From: Limnoglobus roseus
GTDB lineage: Bacteria > Planctomycetota > Planctomycetia > Gemmatales > Gemmataceae
Direction of reading: 5' to 3'
Assembly: GCF_008254045.1 (NCBI RefSeq)
Contig: NZ_CP042425.1
Location: forward strand, 1,116,001 to 1,180,000
DNA length: 64,000 nt
Shown one piece after another: positions 34,201 to 42,572 of the stretch. The position numbers were made by a program, and so were the translations under genes. Every line of letters begins with the position of its first letter. Within the stretch, counting starts at the first letter, position 1. The notes beneath the pieces were generated by a model that searched no databases, had not been told where the DNA came from, and worked only from the letters and a program-made list of their open reading frames with translations.

Positions 34201-34329
34201 CTGGCCACCGTGGTGATCGGCGGGCTGGTCACGTCCACGCTGCTGACGCTGTTCGTGATCCCGGCCGTCTACCGCTGGTTCGACCCGACGCGGGCAGAAC
34301 GATCCCCGATCGAAGTTCTTCCGGCCTGA
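31216..34329 (+). CDS. CzcA/CusA-type heavy-metal RND efflux pump, 1037 aa
   Basis: The GTG at 31216 gives MLTAVIDFALANRFLVFLGT, the usual start of heavy-metal RND proteins. 'LPVDAVPDVTNVQVQVMTTA' and 'VEQAVTVPVEASMSGLPRVE' are hallmark segments. 'GAIDFGLIVDGSVVLIENAV' in TM4 carries the acidic residues for proton relay. Twelve TM helices and two large periplasmic loops are present; length is normal (1,020-1,060). The substrate (Cu/Ag or Co/Zn/Cd) cannot be fixed from the motif alone; the D-F-G-x-x-x-D pattern fits divalent-cation pumps. It forms a transcription unit with the adaptor. Confidence 0.92.
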   Translation: MLTAVIDFALANRFLVFLGTLLLLAGGVFAAGRLPVDAVPDVTNVQVQVMTTAPALGPLEVEQAVTVPVEASMSGLPRVEEVRSVSQFGLSVVTVVFEEGTDIFWARQQVNERLQEARDHIPPGVPPPKPGPIATGLGEIYQFEVRSRSGYHHSLMKLRETLDWQIAPQLRGVPGVIEVNTNGGELRSYEVRPDPDKLRTFDISLAKLFEALQQNNANEGGGYLLLKSQEQRIVRGEGLIRSLDDVRNVVLAARGDGTPVYVHQVADVTFAPVLRQGAVTLDGRGEGVVGIVMLLAGENSREVVRRSKEKMEEIKKTLPEGVEIDVVYDRTVLVERTVHTLQTNLIEGGVLVAVVLLVLLGSVRAGLVVALAVPLAMAGAFVGMWYAGLSGNLMSLGAIDFGLIVDGSVVLIENAVRRVAEHRHQHKERQATLEVIRDACREVARPVVFGVGIILLVYLPILSLRGVEGKMFRPMALTVIFALLTSLLLALVLMPVLASVFLRSVSENEPFLVRWVKAAYRPLLRIAVARPRPVLLAAVGLFALSVVVASRLGAVFIPKLDEGSIAIQAIRLPSVSLETSVAMTTQIEKCLLKMPEVESVNCKTGRPEIANDPMMVSMTDVMVALKPREAWRFTDKADLVRAMKDALEDEAPGNAYSFSQPIELRVAELIAGVKSDVGISVYGDDLEQLRATADDVAGVVGKVPGAADVSVEQTGGLPYLRVILRRDALARHGINGRAVLDAVAAIGGKELGQVFEGQRRFPLQVRFPEAVREDLDKLRRITVPDARDRPIPIGQLAELKFEDGPAQISRDANRRRAVVSCNVRGRDLAGFVAEAQRAVDRSVKLPTGYALGWGGQFKNLQEATKRLTIAVPVALLLIFVLLHSTFGSSKLAALIYLNVPMAASGGVFALWARGMDFSISAGVGFIALFGVAVLNGVVLVTYVVELRKAGKSVEDAAAEGAMIRVRPVLMTALVAVLGFIPMAVSHGAGAEVQKPLATVVIGGLVTSTLLTLFVIPAVYRWFDPTRAERSPIEVLPA

Positions 34330-34516
34330 AGGGCCGGTTCTGTCAGCCCAGGCCGAAGGCCTGGGTAGAACGTCCCCAACAATTCGGCCCTGAAGGGGCT
34401 GTTCATTCCGGGGGGCAGGAACGAACGGCCCCTTCAGGGCCGAAAACTTGCGATTGTCGATCCCAGGCCTGCGCTTTGCTCCGACCTGGGCTGACAGAAC
34501 CGGCCCTTCAGGCCGG
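34321..34516. repeat. Nested inverted repeats between pump and outer-membrane factor genes
   Basis: Outer arms 34321-34352 (CCGGCCTGAAGGGCCGGTTC...) and 34485-34516 are a perfect 32-bp inverted repeat. Inside, 34383-34409 pairs with 34418-34444 (27 bp, two G-U pairs; both contain CCCTGAAGGGG or its complement). A third hairpin, CCCAGGCC-GAA-GGCCTGGG, sits at 34347-34365. The pump gene's stop is inside the left arm. It could act as a bidirectional terminator for the two convergent genes, but its size suggests a REP/BIME-like element. Confidence 0.8.
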
Positions 34517-34536
34517 AAAGGCAGGCGTTGCGGTCG

Positions 34537-36123
34537 TCACTTCTTGATCTCCGGCGGCGGGGCCGGGTACAACTCGTCGAGTTGCCCGAGATTGGCCAGA
34601 TCGACCACCGCCCGCCATTGCGAATCGAGGGCTTGCAGGTACGACTGGAGTGCTTGCCCGAGGTTCTGCTGAGCGACAACGATGTCGTTGAAGCTCACCT
34701 TGTCCGGCTCCACCTGATACCGCCGCACGAGCGAGCGGTAGGCCCGGGACAGGCTCGGCAGTACCTCGTCGCGGTAGTTGGTCACGATGCGGGTGGACGA
34801 CTCGTACCGGCCGTAGGCTTCCGCCAGTCGGCCGATCAGGTCGTTTTCGGTCGCCCGCAACTGCTGCCCCGCCGACGCGATCTTCGCCTGGGCCGAGCGG
34901 ATGTTCCCCTGATTGCGGTCGTGGACCGGCAACTGCACGCCGATCTGCACGCCGAACTGGTACGTCTGAGCGGCGTTGTCGTACTGTTGGTACGTGCTCG
35001 TTTGCAGGTCGGGGATCGGCATCCGCTTCTGGAGTACGAGGTTCGTCTGCGCCTGGGCCATCGTGTTGCGGACCGACAGCAGGTCGGTGTGCTGCTCCAA
35101 CATGCGGTCCTTCAACCCGCCCTCCAGGAACGGCGGCGGCGAAACGTCGGCCCGCCCGCACAGCGGGGCGAGGGGCAACGTCGGCTGCCCGGCGGCGGCG
35201 GCCACCTGCCGCCACGCAGCCTTGTACGTCGCCTCGGCCTGCGCCAGTGCGTTGCGGGCTTGGACCGCCTGAGCGTATAGTTGCAGCGGCTCGTACCCGG
35301 CTGCCTGCCCGACGGCCACCTGTTTGAGTTGCAGTCGGTACACCTCGTCCGCCAAGTCTGCGAGCGACTTGTTCACTTCCAAACTCTGCTGCGCGACGAG
35401 GGCGGTGAAGTACGCCGACCGCACGGCCGTCGTCACGGCGATCTCGGCCTTCCGCACGTCCACGAGCGCGTTGATGTAGTCGAACCCGGCCACCTGCTGG
35501 TTGAGTGACAGCTTACCCGCCGTCTTGATGAGCTGGTTGATGAACCCGCCCTGCTGGCCCGCTCCGCTGCCGGTGTTGCCCGGCGGGATGCGGAGGCTCG
35601 GCTGAACCTGGTCCGCTTGGTAGCCGACGTTCGGGTTCGGGTAGAGACCCGCCTGGATCACCTGGCCGTAGGCGGCATCGCTGTCGGCCTTCGCCCGCCG
35701 GATGACGGGGCTGTTCGCAAGGGCGATTTCTTGGAACTGGGCCAGCGTCATCGCCTCCGGGGAGGCGACCGGGATCGCGGCCGAGACCGGCTGAAGGGCC
35801 GGGTACGCCTGCTGGGTGGCCTTATCTCGTTCGGTCGCGGGCATGGTCGGCGTGAACTTCGGCGGCACGATCGCCGGTGCCCCGGCCCCCGGCAGCGCGG
35901 GCGGCAGGTCGAACGTGGACTTCTCGCCGGGCTTCGGTGGGGCCGCGGTTGGGGTGGCCGGAACGATTGCCAGCGCCCCGGCGGAAACCTGGTCGGCCGG
36001 CCCCGCCGTTCGCGGCAGGTAGCCGCTCGGCAGGCAGACGTCGCGGGCCGAACAGCCGGTCAGGGCGAGGACGCCCGTGCCGAGCCAGCCGAATGCCCTC
36101 GTTCGCCGCATCATGTTCGTCAT
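34537..36123 (-). CDS. CzcC/TolC-type outer-membrane efflux lipoprotein, 528 aa
   Basis: The ATG at 36121-36123 (MTNMMRRTRAFGWLGTGVLA) starts a lipoprotein signal with lipobox 'LALTGC'. After a Pro/Ala-rich linker, 'MTLAQFQEIALANSPVIRRA' begins the first outer-membrane efflux repeat. 'AQAVQARNALAQAEATYKAA' and 'LPVHDRNQGNIRSAQAKIAS' mark the helical hairpins of the second. Two OEP repeats of ~200 residues give a normal length. It is convergent with the CzcBA-type genes and should be their channel, though it may also serve the EmrAB-type pair. The gene ends 20 bp from the large inverted repeat. Confidence 0.85.
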   Translation of the reverse strand: MTNMMRRTRAFGWLGTGVLALTGCSARDVCLPSGYLPRTAGPADQVSAGALAIVPATPTAAPPKPGEKSTFDLPPALPGAGAPAIVPPKFTPTMPATERDKATQQAYPALQPVSAAIPVASPEAMTLAQFQEIALANSPVIRRAKADSDAAYGQVIQAGLYPNPNVGYQADQVQPSLRIPPGNTGSGAGQQGGFINQLIKTAGKLSLNQQVAGFDYINALVDVRKAEIAVTTAVRSAYFTALVAQQSLEVNKSLADLADEVYRLQLKQVAVGQAAGYEPLQLYAQAVQARNALAQAEATYKAAWRQVAAAAGQPTLPLAPLCGRADVSPPPFLEGGLKDRMLEQHTDLLSVRNTMAQAQTNLVLQKRMPIPDLQTSTYQQYDNAAQTYQFGVQIGVQLPVHDRNQGNIRSAQAKIASAGQQLRATENDLIGRLAEAYGRYESSTRIVTNYRDEVLPSLSRAYRSLVRRYQVEPDKVSFNDIVVAQQNLGQALQSYLQALDSQWRAVVDLANLGQLDELYPAPPPEIKK

Positions 36124-36498
36124 GCCGTTCGCCTCGCGCCCTAGTTCCAGGAGCATCGACGCGAGAGGTTGGCGAACTTGAATCGGTTCAGGCGGCGGTG
36201 ATGATTTACGGGGTTGAGCCAAATGCACGGCCGACCGGCTCCCCTACGCCCTACGACCCGCCCCTCGAATTGTTTTCTGTAAACACAGCTTCGAAGTGAC
36301 GTTATCATCAACGGCGACGTGCCGTGAAAGTTCTACAACCCGGGTGCCGGGAACGAGGTTTTGCCCGGCGTGTTCTGGAACTTGCACGACCGTGCGTGAC
36401 CACACCGATCGCGAGCCGTATACCAACGTCCAAGACGTTGACCGAACATCTGATTGGCCCTGCCCGCTCCGGACGATTGTTTCGCGAGGACCGAAGAC
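36124..36498. other. Divergent promoter region between outer-membrane factor and GTPase operon
   Basis: 375 bp without a supported gene. It is less GC-rich in part (36270-36330), as expected for promoters of both divergent units. No specific -10/-35 pair could be fixed. Confidence 0.35.
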
Positions 36499-37791
36499 GT
36501 GATCTTAGCTCGGGTAACTTGTCCGCACTGTTGGCACGTGTTCCAGGCTCACGAGACACTTTGGGTGGCCGCCCACCCGTCGCTGCGGGGCGACCCGCGG
36601 TTGGGCGACGACGCCCACACTCGCTTCCTGCCGTCGCGGTTCACCCCCGGCGGCGGGGCGCTCGACGAACTCGGGGCCGAGTGTACGAACCTGGCGTGCC
36701 CGGCGTGCCACCTGGTGATCCCCCGGCTGTGCTTCGAACACGCCCCGTGGTTCGTGTCGATCGTCGGTGCCCCCGGATCGGGAAAGTCGTACTACCTCGC
36801 GTCCGCCGTGCAGATGCTCCGGCGGCACATGCCCGACTGGTTTCAGGTGTCGTTCACCGACACGCAGGCCGACTTCAACCAACTCGTCGTGGGGTACGAG
36901 GAGCAACTGTTCGTCAACTACAACGCGCACAAGCCGGCCGCCCTCAACCAACTCGTTCAGAAGACGCAGGTCCAAAGCCCCGAGCACCACTCGTCGGTGA
37001 TCGTCGCCGGGCAGAGTACCCTCCGGCCGCGGCCCATGCTGTTCTCGGTCCGCCCGCAGCAAAGTTCCGACCGGCCGCAACCGTCGGACCAATCGTCGCG
37101 GGTCATGTGCCTGTACGACAACGCGGGGGAATCGTTCCTGTCGGACGAGGTGGCCGCGGCTTCGCCCGTGACGCAACACTTGGCCAAGGCGAAACTGCTC
37201 TTGTTCCTGTTCGACCCGACGTTGCACGCGAAGTTCCACAACCTGCTGTCGAGCCAGAACATCCCCATCGCCTCGGACATGCCGTTGGACGCGGCCGCCC
37301 GCCGGCAGCACTTGATCCTGACGGAAATGGCCAACCGCACCCGCCGCCACTCGGGCATGGCGGCAGGGGCCAAGACGGACAAAATCCTGGTCGTGGTCGT
37401 CACCAAGAAAGACCTGTGGGGGCCGCTCTTGATGAGAGACCACGCCGGCGGGCCGGTCGTCATGGACATGAAGGCCGCGACGGCACTCGGCCGCCAATCG
37501 CGGGTGCTGCGATTGGACAAGATCGAAGCGCACTCGCAGCGGCTGCGGCAGATCCTCCTCGACTCGGCCCGCGAGATCGTGGACGCGGCCGAGGGGTTCG
37601 CCAGCACGGTGCTGTACATCGGCGTGAGTTCGCTGGGGGTGCAGCCCCGACAGGACCCGGCCTCGAAAAAATGGGTCGTCGCCCCGCAGGACATCAAGCC
37701 GGACTGGGTGGAGGTGCCCATCCTGTACGGGTTGAACAAGACCGTTCCGAACCTGATTACCGCCGGCCGTGCGCAGTCCGCTAAACTGTAA
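36499..37791 (+). CDS. Zinc-ribbon double-GTPase-like NTPase, first gene of a five-gene operon, 430 aa
   Basis: I chose the GTG at 36499 because GAGG lies upstream and the product then starts MILARVTCPHCWHVF. Residues ~8-72 hold CPHC and a second cluster 'CTNLACPACH', a zinc ribbon. The P-loop is GAPGSGKS (90-97), the switch II motif is DNAGE (207-211), and TKKD (302-305) is the G4 base-recognition motif. This order is that of TRAFAC-type GTPases, closest to the 'double-GTPase' group that pairs with GAP1 proteins in bacterial conflict systems. The next gene starts 17 bp downstream. It is probably the nucleotide switch of the operon. Confidence 0.7.
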   Translation: MILARVTCPHCWHVFQAHETLWVAAHPSLRGDPRLGDDAHTRFLPSRFTPGGGALDELGAECTNLACPACHLVIPRLCFEHAPWFVSIVGAPGSGKSYYLASAVQMLRRHMPDWFQVSFTDTQADFNQLVVGYEEQLFVNYNAHKPAALNQLVQKTQVQSPEHHSSVIVAGQSTLRPRPMLFSVRPQQSSDRPQPSDQSSRVMCLYDNAGESFLSDEVAAASPVTQHLAKAKLLLFLFDPTLHAKFHNLLSSQNIPIASDMPLDAAARRQHLILTEMANRTRRHSGMAAGAKTDKILVVVVTKKDLWGPLLMRDHAGGPVVMDMKAATALGRQSRVLRLDKIEAHSQRLRQILLDSAREIVDAAEGFASTVLYIGVSSLGVQPRQDPASKKWVVAPQDIKPDWVEVPILYGLNKTVPNLITAGRAQSAKL

Positions 37792-37807
37792 TCGAAGGTG
37801 AAATCAT

Positions 37808-40033
37808 ATGTACGAACTCGTTTACACGTCCGCCCCGCGCGGGCTGCGGCCGGGGGCTAGTGGGTACACCGTCGTGGCCCAAACGGCGGGCATTCCGGCG
37901 GCCCTCGCCAGTAGCCTGGAAGGCCTGTCGCTGTACCGCCACCGGCACGTCGCCGCAGATGCCGGGGACGGCGTGAACCCGGTCATCTTCGGGCACTACC
38001 TCCTCTCAGTCGGGTTCCAGAAGTACCACGTCCTCACCCGCATCGTGGACGCCGGGCTGGACTACTCGGGCCGGGGGAACTTCCTGGCCCACCACTTGGC
38101 CGTGGCCGACGAGGAGTTGCCGCCGGGCGGCCCGGCCTGGGTGCTCAATCACTCTGGCGTGTTCCGCGACCGCTGGGACGAAGCCCCGGCGTCGTTGCCC
38201 CCGCGAGGCCAAATGCGGGCCGGCGATGCCCCGCCGAAGCGGTGCCGGGGCTGGGAACAGACCCTCGGCGACGCGGGTTGGGGCGGCGTGCTGGCCGCCG
38301 CCCTGGACCCGGCCCGCCCGGCCGTGATCGTGTTCCAACCGGGCCAGGACGTTCTGCCGCTGATCTCGGAATCGTTGGCCCTCCTATCGCCCGACGAGCG
38401 GTGGCAGGTGACGTTTTCCACGTACTATCTCGGGACACCCGCCGGCGTGCGGTGCCAGTGGCGGTGCGTGCCGGCCGACTCGCCGGACCTGTCGAAGTTC
38501 ATGGCATCCGGCGTGGTGATCCGGGCCGACCGCCCGACCCGCGAGGAACCGGAAGGCCCGCTCGTGGAAGCCGCCCGTAACGGGACGGCCCCGGCGGTTG
38601 CCGCGCCATCGCGGCGGAGCGAATCGATCACCCCCCCGTCGGCCGCCGTTTACACACCGCCCGCCCGCGTGGAACCGCCGGCCCCACTCCGTGCGCCGTC
38701 GCGCGTCCCCGCGCCCAGCCCGAAGGCCGCCGCAGCGGAGACGCGGACCGCTCGGGAACTCGACCACCACGAACCGGCGGGCGGCCTGGGGCGTATGCTC
38801 ATCGGCCTGGGCATTGGTGCGGCGGCGGCGACGATTCTGTTGGTCGGCATTGAAGCCGCCACGGGCAACGGGCTTCTCGGGCTGATGGCCAACAAGGACA
38901 AGGCGGACGCCGCGGGACTTGCCGAGAGGGATGCCGCAATCGACCAGAAGAATCAGGCCGAGGAGCGAGCGAATCGGTTTGAGCAAGAGGCGAAGGGGTT
39001 GCGAGAAAGACTGCGGGAATTCAACGACCGGCCCAGACCATTCCACTCACCCGATCCGGAGCCCAAGAAGGACGTGAAGTCCGAACCCAAGAAGGACGTG
39101 AAGCTCGAACCCAAGAAGGACGTGAAGTCGGAACCTCCCAAGTCGGATCCCCCAAAAGTGGAGGCCCCGAAGCCACCAATGGATAAAGCGGGCACGAATG
39201 GTCCCAGCAAGGGCAAGGATAAGAAGACCGAAACCGAGAAACATTCCCCGCCAGCCATTGGGTCGTTCCAGCCAAGGGGCATCAACAAGAATGAAGCGTC
39301 GGAATTGGTTCTCGACGACGTGGAAAAAGTTGAACTCGGCGACCTTCCGAGTTACATGGACAAGCCGATCGAAACAAAATCGGGTTATACTTTATCCCTG
39401 ACGATTCCCGCAGGTAAAGACCAACAAGGCACGCCCACGCCACCACAGAGGGTGGAAGTCGGCCAGTTGGTTGCGACCAAGAATAGTTCGAAAACAACAC
39501 TCGAAATCAAACCGCCTGATAACCAGGCCACTAACGGGGTCACGCCTTTGATCCAAGCGGGGCTCATACAGATCGCCACAAGCAAGAAGCCACGACAGTA
39601 TTACCTTGCCTACAAGCCGGCCGTATTTTCAGGGCACCAGGTTTTGGAGGAAAAAAGACAACCGGATGCAAACATTCGGGCGTGGTGGTGGAGCAGATTG
39701 AAGAGCGGCATCTTCTCCCAAAAGCTATTCGATTACAATCTGTATACCGAGCGGGGCGGAGAATTGAAATTCCGCCCGAAGGCCCAAATTGTCGTGGGTA
39801 CAGAGACGATTACGCTCACATCGTCCGATGGGAAACTTGCCGACAAGCTGACGCACAAGGCAAAAGACAACAAAGTTTATTCCATGTATCTGGACAAGGG
39901 CGATCTGATAGTTACAACCCCGCCGGACATCCGTGAATGCAAAATCGAATTCGCGGATGTCGTCCGGCCGGTTGGGAATAAAGAATTTGAAGACGTCGGC
40001 CTCGAAGTTTTCTCATTAGGGAAAATGAAGTAA
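37808..40033 (+). CDS. GAP1-like GTPase-associated protein with membrane anchor, 741 aa
   Basis: The first ~260 residues ('MYELVYTSAPRGLRPGASGY', 'GFQKYHVLTRIVDAGLDYSG', 'SLALLSPDERWQVTFSTYYL') match the N-terminal domain of GTPase-associated proteins. A Pro-rich linker follows, then a TM helix (~residues 333-353), a coiled-coil ('DQKNQAEERANRFEQEAKGL') and three KKDVK-type repeats encoded by a 24-bp tandem repeat at 39059-39130. The last ~250 residues are encoded by visibly more AT-rich DNA (from ~39,200) and form a separate domain without a known match. The protein would sense outside or bind the membrane and signal to the GTPase. Confidence 0.65.
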   Translation: MYELVYTSAPRGLRPGASGYTVVAQTAGIPAALASSLEGLSLYRHRHVAADAGDGVNPVIFGHYLLSVGFQKYHVLTRIVDAGLDYSGRGNFLAHHLAVADEELPPGGPAWVLNHSGVFRDRWDEAPASLPPRGQMRAGDAPPKRCRGWEQTLGDAGWGGVLAAALDPARPAVIVFQPGQDVLPLISESLALLSPDERWQVTFSTYYLGTPAGVRCQWRCVPADSPDLSKFMASGVVIRADRPTREEPEGPLVEAARNGTAPAVAAPSRRSESITPPSAAVYTPPARVEPPAPLRAPSRVPAPSPKAAAAETRTARELDHHEPAGGLGRMLIGLGIGAAAATILLVGIEAATGNGLLGLMANKDKADAAGLAERDAAIDQKNQAEERANRFEQEAKGLRERLREFNDRPRPFHSPDPEPKKDVKSEPKKDVKLEPKKDVKSEPPKSDPPKVEAPKPPMDKAGTNGPSKGKDKKTETEKHSPPAIGSFQPRGINKNEASELVLDDVEKVELGDLPSYMDKPIETKSGYTLSLTIPAGKDQQGTPTPPQRVEVGQLVATKNSSKTTLEIKPPDNQATNGVTPLIQAGLIQIATSKKPRQYYLAYKPAVFSGHQVLEEKRQPDANIRAWWWSRLKSGIFSQKLFDYNLYTERGGELKFRPKAQIVVGTETITLTSSDGKLADKLTHKAKDNKVYSMYLDKGDLIVTTPPDIRECKIEFADVVRPVGNKEFEDVGLEVFSLGKMK
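39059..39130 (+). repeat. 24-bp tandem repeat, three copies, in the GAP1-like gene
   Basis: Units 39059-39082, 39083-39106 and 39107-39130 each encode E-P-K-K-D-V-K plus S or L. They differ at only a few bases and sit in the charged linker after the membrane anchor. Such units allow slippage that changes linker length. Confidence 0.8.
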
Positions 40034-40051
40034 CTCCCCGGAGCCTCCCGC

Positions 40052-41227
40052 ATGGCGGACAACATCGCTCAGCTCCGGAACGCGCTGGCCACGATTTCCG
40101 GCTCGACGTTCGGCCCCGACTACTTGCCCACGGACGACATGCTCCCGCGGTTGAAGCAGGCCGGGTACGCCTATGCCGAGGCCACCCGAGAAGTCAACGA
40201 GCGGTTGTTCAAGTGCGAGCAACTCCTCGGCGTCGGCCAGCGGTCCGAGGCCATCCGGCAGGCGGTCATTGACCCCGACCTGCTCAAGCGGTTCGCGGAA
40301 CTCGACATCCCCGTCCGCGCGGCGTGGACGGAGTTCGCCGGGCGGAACGGCCTGCCGGCCCCGGCCGCCCTGAACCGAACGGCCGCCACCACACTGAACC
40401 AGGCGTTCGCGGCCGAGGAGCGGGTCAAAGACAACCTTCAGCAGTTCCGCACCCTGTCCCTGTCCCGGGCACCGCTGCCGCAGCGGCTGACCGTGCTACG
40501 GTTGCTTGTGCAGACGGAGCCGGCCAACGTCGCCTGGATCGACGACCTCAACCGGTTCGAGGTGGCCCGGTTCGACGAAATTCGCTCGATGGCCGCCCGC
40601 GTCCGGCAGAACGACGACCTCGCGCTCGCGACCGAACTCGCCAAGGAAGTGCAGGCCCCCGCGTGGGTGACCAAGCCCCCGCTCGACCTGATCGACGTCG
40701 TCCTCCGGGCGCACCAGGATGTGCTCCGGCGTGACCTTCAACGGGGCTTGCGAGTCCTCGAAGGCCGCATGACCGACGCCGTCCGCGGGTGGGACGACGT
40801 GCCCGGCGACGACGAGGAAGCGGACAACGCCCGGGCCGCGTTCCTGGCCGACGCGAAGGCCGTCCGCAAGGACGTCCGCAACGTCATGGACCAGTTCGAA
40901 CTGGCCGACGCCGACCCGTTGCTCGACCCGTTCCGGGACGTGTTCCAGTGGATCAAGACGCAGGAAGACGACGAGGCCCACGGGCGGAAGTTCCAGAAGG
41001 CGGTCCGCGCACTGTTCCAGGCGATCCGCGACAACCACGACTGGTGGTACGTCGCCCAGTGCTACCGGCAGGTGTGCGCGTTCAACCGGCCGATCCCGCA
41101 GGAGGCGCTGGACGCCTACAACACGGCCAAGCGGAAGCGGGGTATCTTCAAACAGGCCATCATCATCGGGGCCGTCGCGCTGGCCATCGTGGCGGTCGCG
41201 GTCGTGTTCATCGTTCGAAAGCCTTGA
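40052..41227 (+). CDS. Tail-anchored helical protein of the GTPase operon, 391 aa
   Basis: The ATG at 40052 (MADNIAQLRNALATISGSTF) lies 18 bp after the GAP1-like gene. The product is almost entirely helical and charged ('EVNERLFKCEQLLGVGQRSE', 'FRDVFQWIKTQEDDEAHGRK') and ends with one hydrophobic segment (~residues 367-388) plus a short basic tail, so it is probably membrane-anchored by its C-terminus. It resembles the helical middle or C-terminal parts associated with GAP1 proteins (weak). It may be a scaffold bridging GTPase and effectors. No enzyme motif was seen. Confidence 0.55.
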   Translation: MADNIAQLRNALATISGSTFGPDYLPTDDMLPRLKQAGYAYAEATREVNERLFKCEQLLGVGQRSEAIRQAVIDPDLLKRFAELDIPVRAAWTEFAGRNGLPAPAALNRTAATTLNQAFAAEERVKDNLQQFRTLSLSRAPLPQRLTVLRLLVQTEPANVAWIDDLNRFEVARFDEIRSMAARVRQNDDLALATELAKEVQAPAWVTKPPLDLIDVVLRAHQDVLRRDLQRGLRVLEGRMTDAVRGWDDVPGDDEEADNARAAFLADAKAVRKDVRNVMDQFELADADPLLDPFRDVFQWIKTQEDDEAHGRKFQKAVRALFQAIRDNHDWWYVAQCYRQVCAFNRPIPQEALDAYNTAKRKRGIFKQAIIIGAVALAIVAVAVVFIVRKP

Positions 41228-41245
41228 CGCGAAGGGGGACGGCGC

Positions 41246-42541
41246 ATGGATCTGTGGTACGTGCGGACGCGCGGGCGGGTCACGGGGCCGTTCCGCATCG
41301 ACGACATCCGCACCATGCGGGCGAACCGGCAATTGCAAGGGTTCGACGAGGTGTCGCAAGACCAGATGACCTGGGAGCCGATCGACCTCGTCCTCAGCCC
41401 GCAGGCCGCGACCGCACCCGCCACCGCGTTGCCGACGACCACGGCCTACGACCCGGGCCGCGGGGACACGCACCGACGGCGGCCGCAACAGAAACAACCG
41501 TTCACCCTCGGCCGCAGTGGGTGGATCGTCGCCGGCGGGACGATCGCGGCGAGCATTCTCGCCGTCGTCGTCGTGTTCCTCCTGACCCGCCATCGGGGTG
41601 AGAAGCCGGCGGCGACCGATAAGCCCGCCCAAACCGTGCCGCCGAGCGCCCGCGCGGAGACGGTACCGAACGGGGTCATTAAGTTCGGCCCGACGGTGAC
41701 CGCCTCGGACCGGGACACGGTGCTCGCGGCGAGCGTCGGGTTGGTCGTCGCCGGGGCCACGATCACGCGGTCCGATGGCACACAGTACGACGAGCCGGAG
41801 TCCACCGGGACGGGGTTCGCGGTCGCCCCCAGCGGATACTTGCTCACCAACGCGCACGTCGTCGATTCCGTCGCCGCCGCCCGCCGGTCGCCGGCGCGGG
41901 CCGACGCCGAGCAGAAGTTGAAGATCAAGGTCGAACCGAAGCTGTGGGTGTTCTTCGGCAAGGGGGACAAGTACGAGGCGGACCTCGTCCACCGGAGCGA
42001 GGACTACGACATGGCCATCCTCAAGGTGAACCGCGCGTGCCCGTGGTACTTCCCGCTGTGCGACCGGCCGGCCGGTCAGATCCCGAAACTGGACGGCGTG
42101 TCGTCCGTCGGGTTCCCGGGCGTCGACCGGGAGGTGGTGACGCAGAAGGAGTTGGTCGAGAAGATTTTGCGGGACGCGGGCGTCGGGCCGATTCAGTCGA
42201 AGTTCCCGGAGTCGGCGTTCGAGGTCTCGGTCCGCGGCGGGAGCGTGACCAAGCGGGCGGAGCAGCGGCGCATGAGCGCCAGCCAGCAGGACTCGTTCGT
42301 CCTCCAGCACACGGCCCAAATCTTCGGGGGCAACTCGGGCGGCCCCCTCGTCACGAACGTCGGCCTGGTCCTCGGCATCAACACGTGGTCCCAGCGGAAG
42401 GTCGTCCAGGACAAGGCGGGCAAGGTCATCGCGGACCAGGGGAACCTGAACAACATCAACTACGCCCTCACCCTGCCGCAGTTGCGCTCCGAGATCGACA
42501 AGCACGTCCCGTCTGTGGCGTGGCAACCGCTCGCGGAGTGA
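41246..42541 (+). CDS. GYF-like domain / TM / trypsin-like serine protease, 431 aa
   Basis: Residues 1-52 ('MDLWYVRTRGRVTGPFRIDD' and on) are a GYF_2-type adaptor. A TM helix lies at ~93-114. The rest is a trypsin-fold protease of the HtrA/DegP-like type with the triad His204 ('LLTNAHVVDS'), Asp255 ('EDYDMAILKV') and Ser364 ('FGGNSGGPLV'). The GNSGG motif and its spacing indicate an active enzyme. No PDZ domain is present. It starts 18 bp after the tail-anchored gene. The topology places the adaptor inside and the protease outside the membrane, or the reverse if the TM is inverted. It is the probable proteolytic effector of the operon. Confidence 0.75.
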   Translation: MDLWYVRTRGRVTGPFRIDDIRTMRANRQLQGFDEVSQDQMTWEPIDLVLSPQAATAPATALPTTTAYDPGRGDTHRRRPQQKQPFTLGRSGWIVAGGTIAASILAVVVVFLLTRHRGEKPAATDKPAQTVPPSARAETVPNGVIKFGPTVTASDRDTVLAASVGLVVAGATITRSDGTQYDEPESTGTGFAVAPSGYLLTNAHVVDSVAAARRSPARADAEQKLKIKVEPKLWVFFGKGDKYEADLVHRSEDYDMAILKVNRACPWYFPLCDRPAGQIPKLDGVSSVGFPGVDREVVTQKELVEKILRDAGVGPIQSKFPESAFEVSVRGGSVTKRAEQRRMSASQQDSFVLQHTAQIFGGNSGGPLVTNVGLVLGINTWSQRKVVQDKAGKVIADQGNLNNINYALTLPQLRSEIDKHVPSVAWQPLAE

Positions 42542-42572
42542 CCCCTGGCTCTCATCCCCGAACCGGGAGAGG

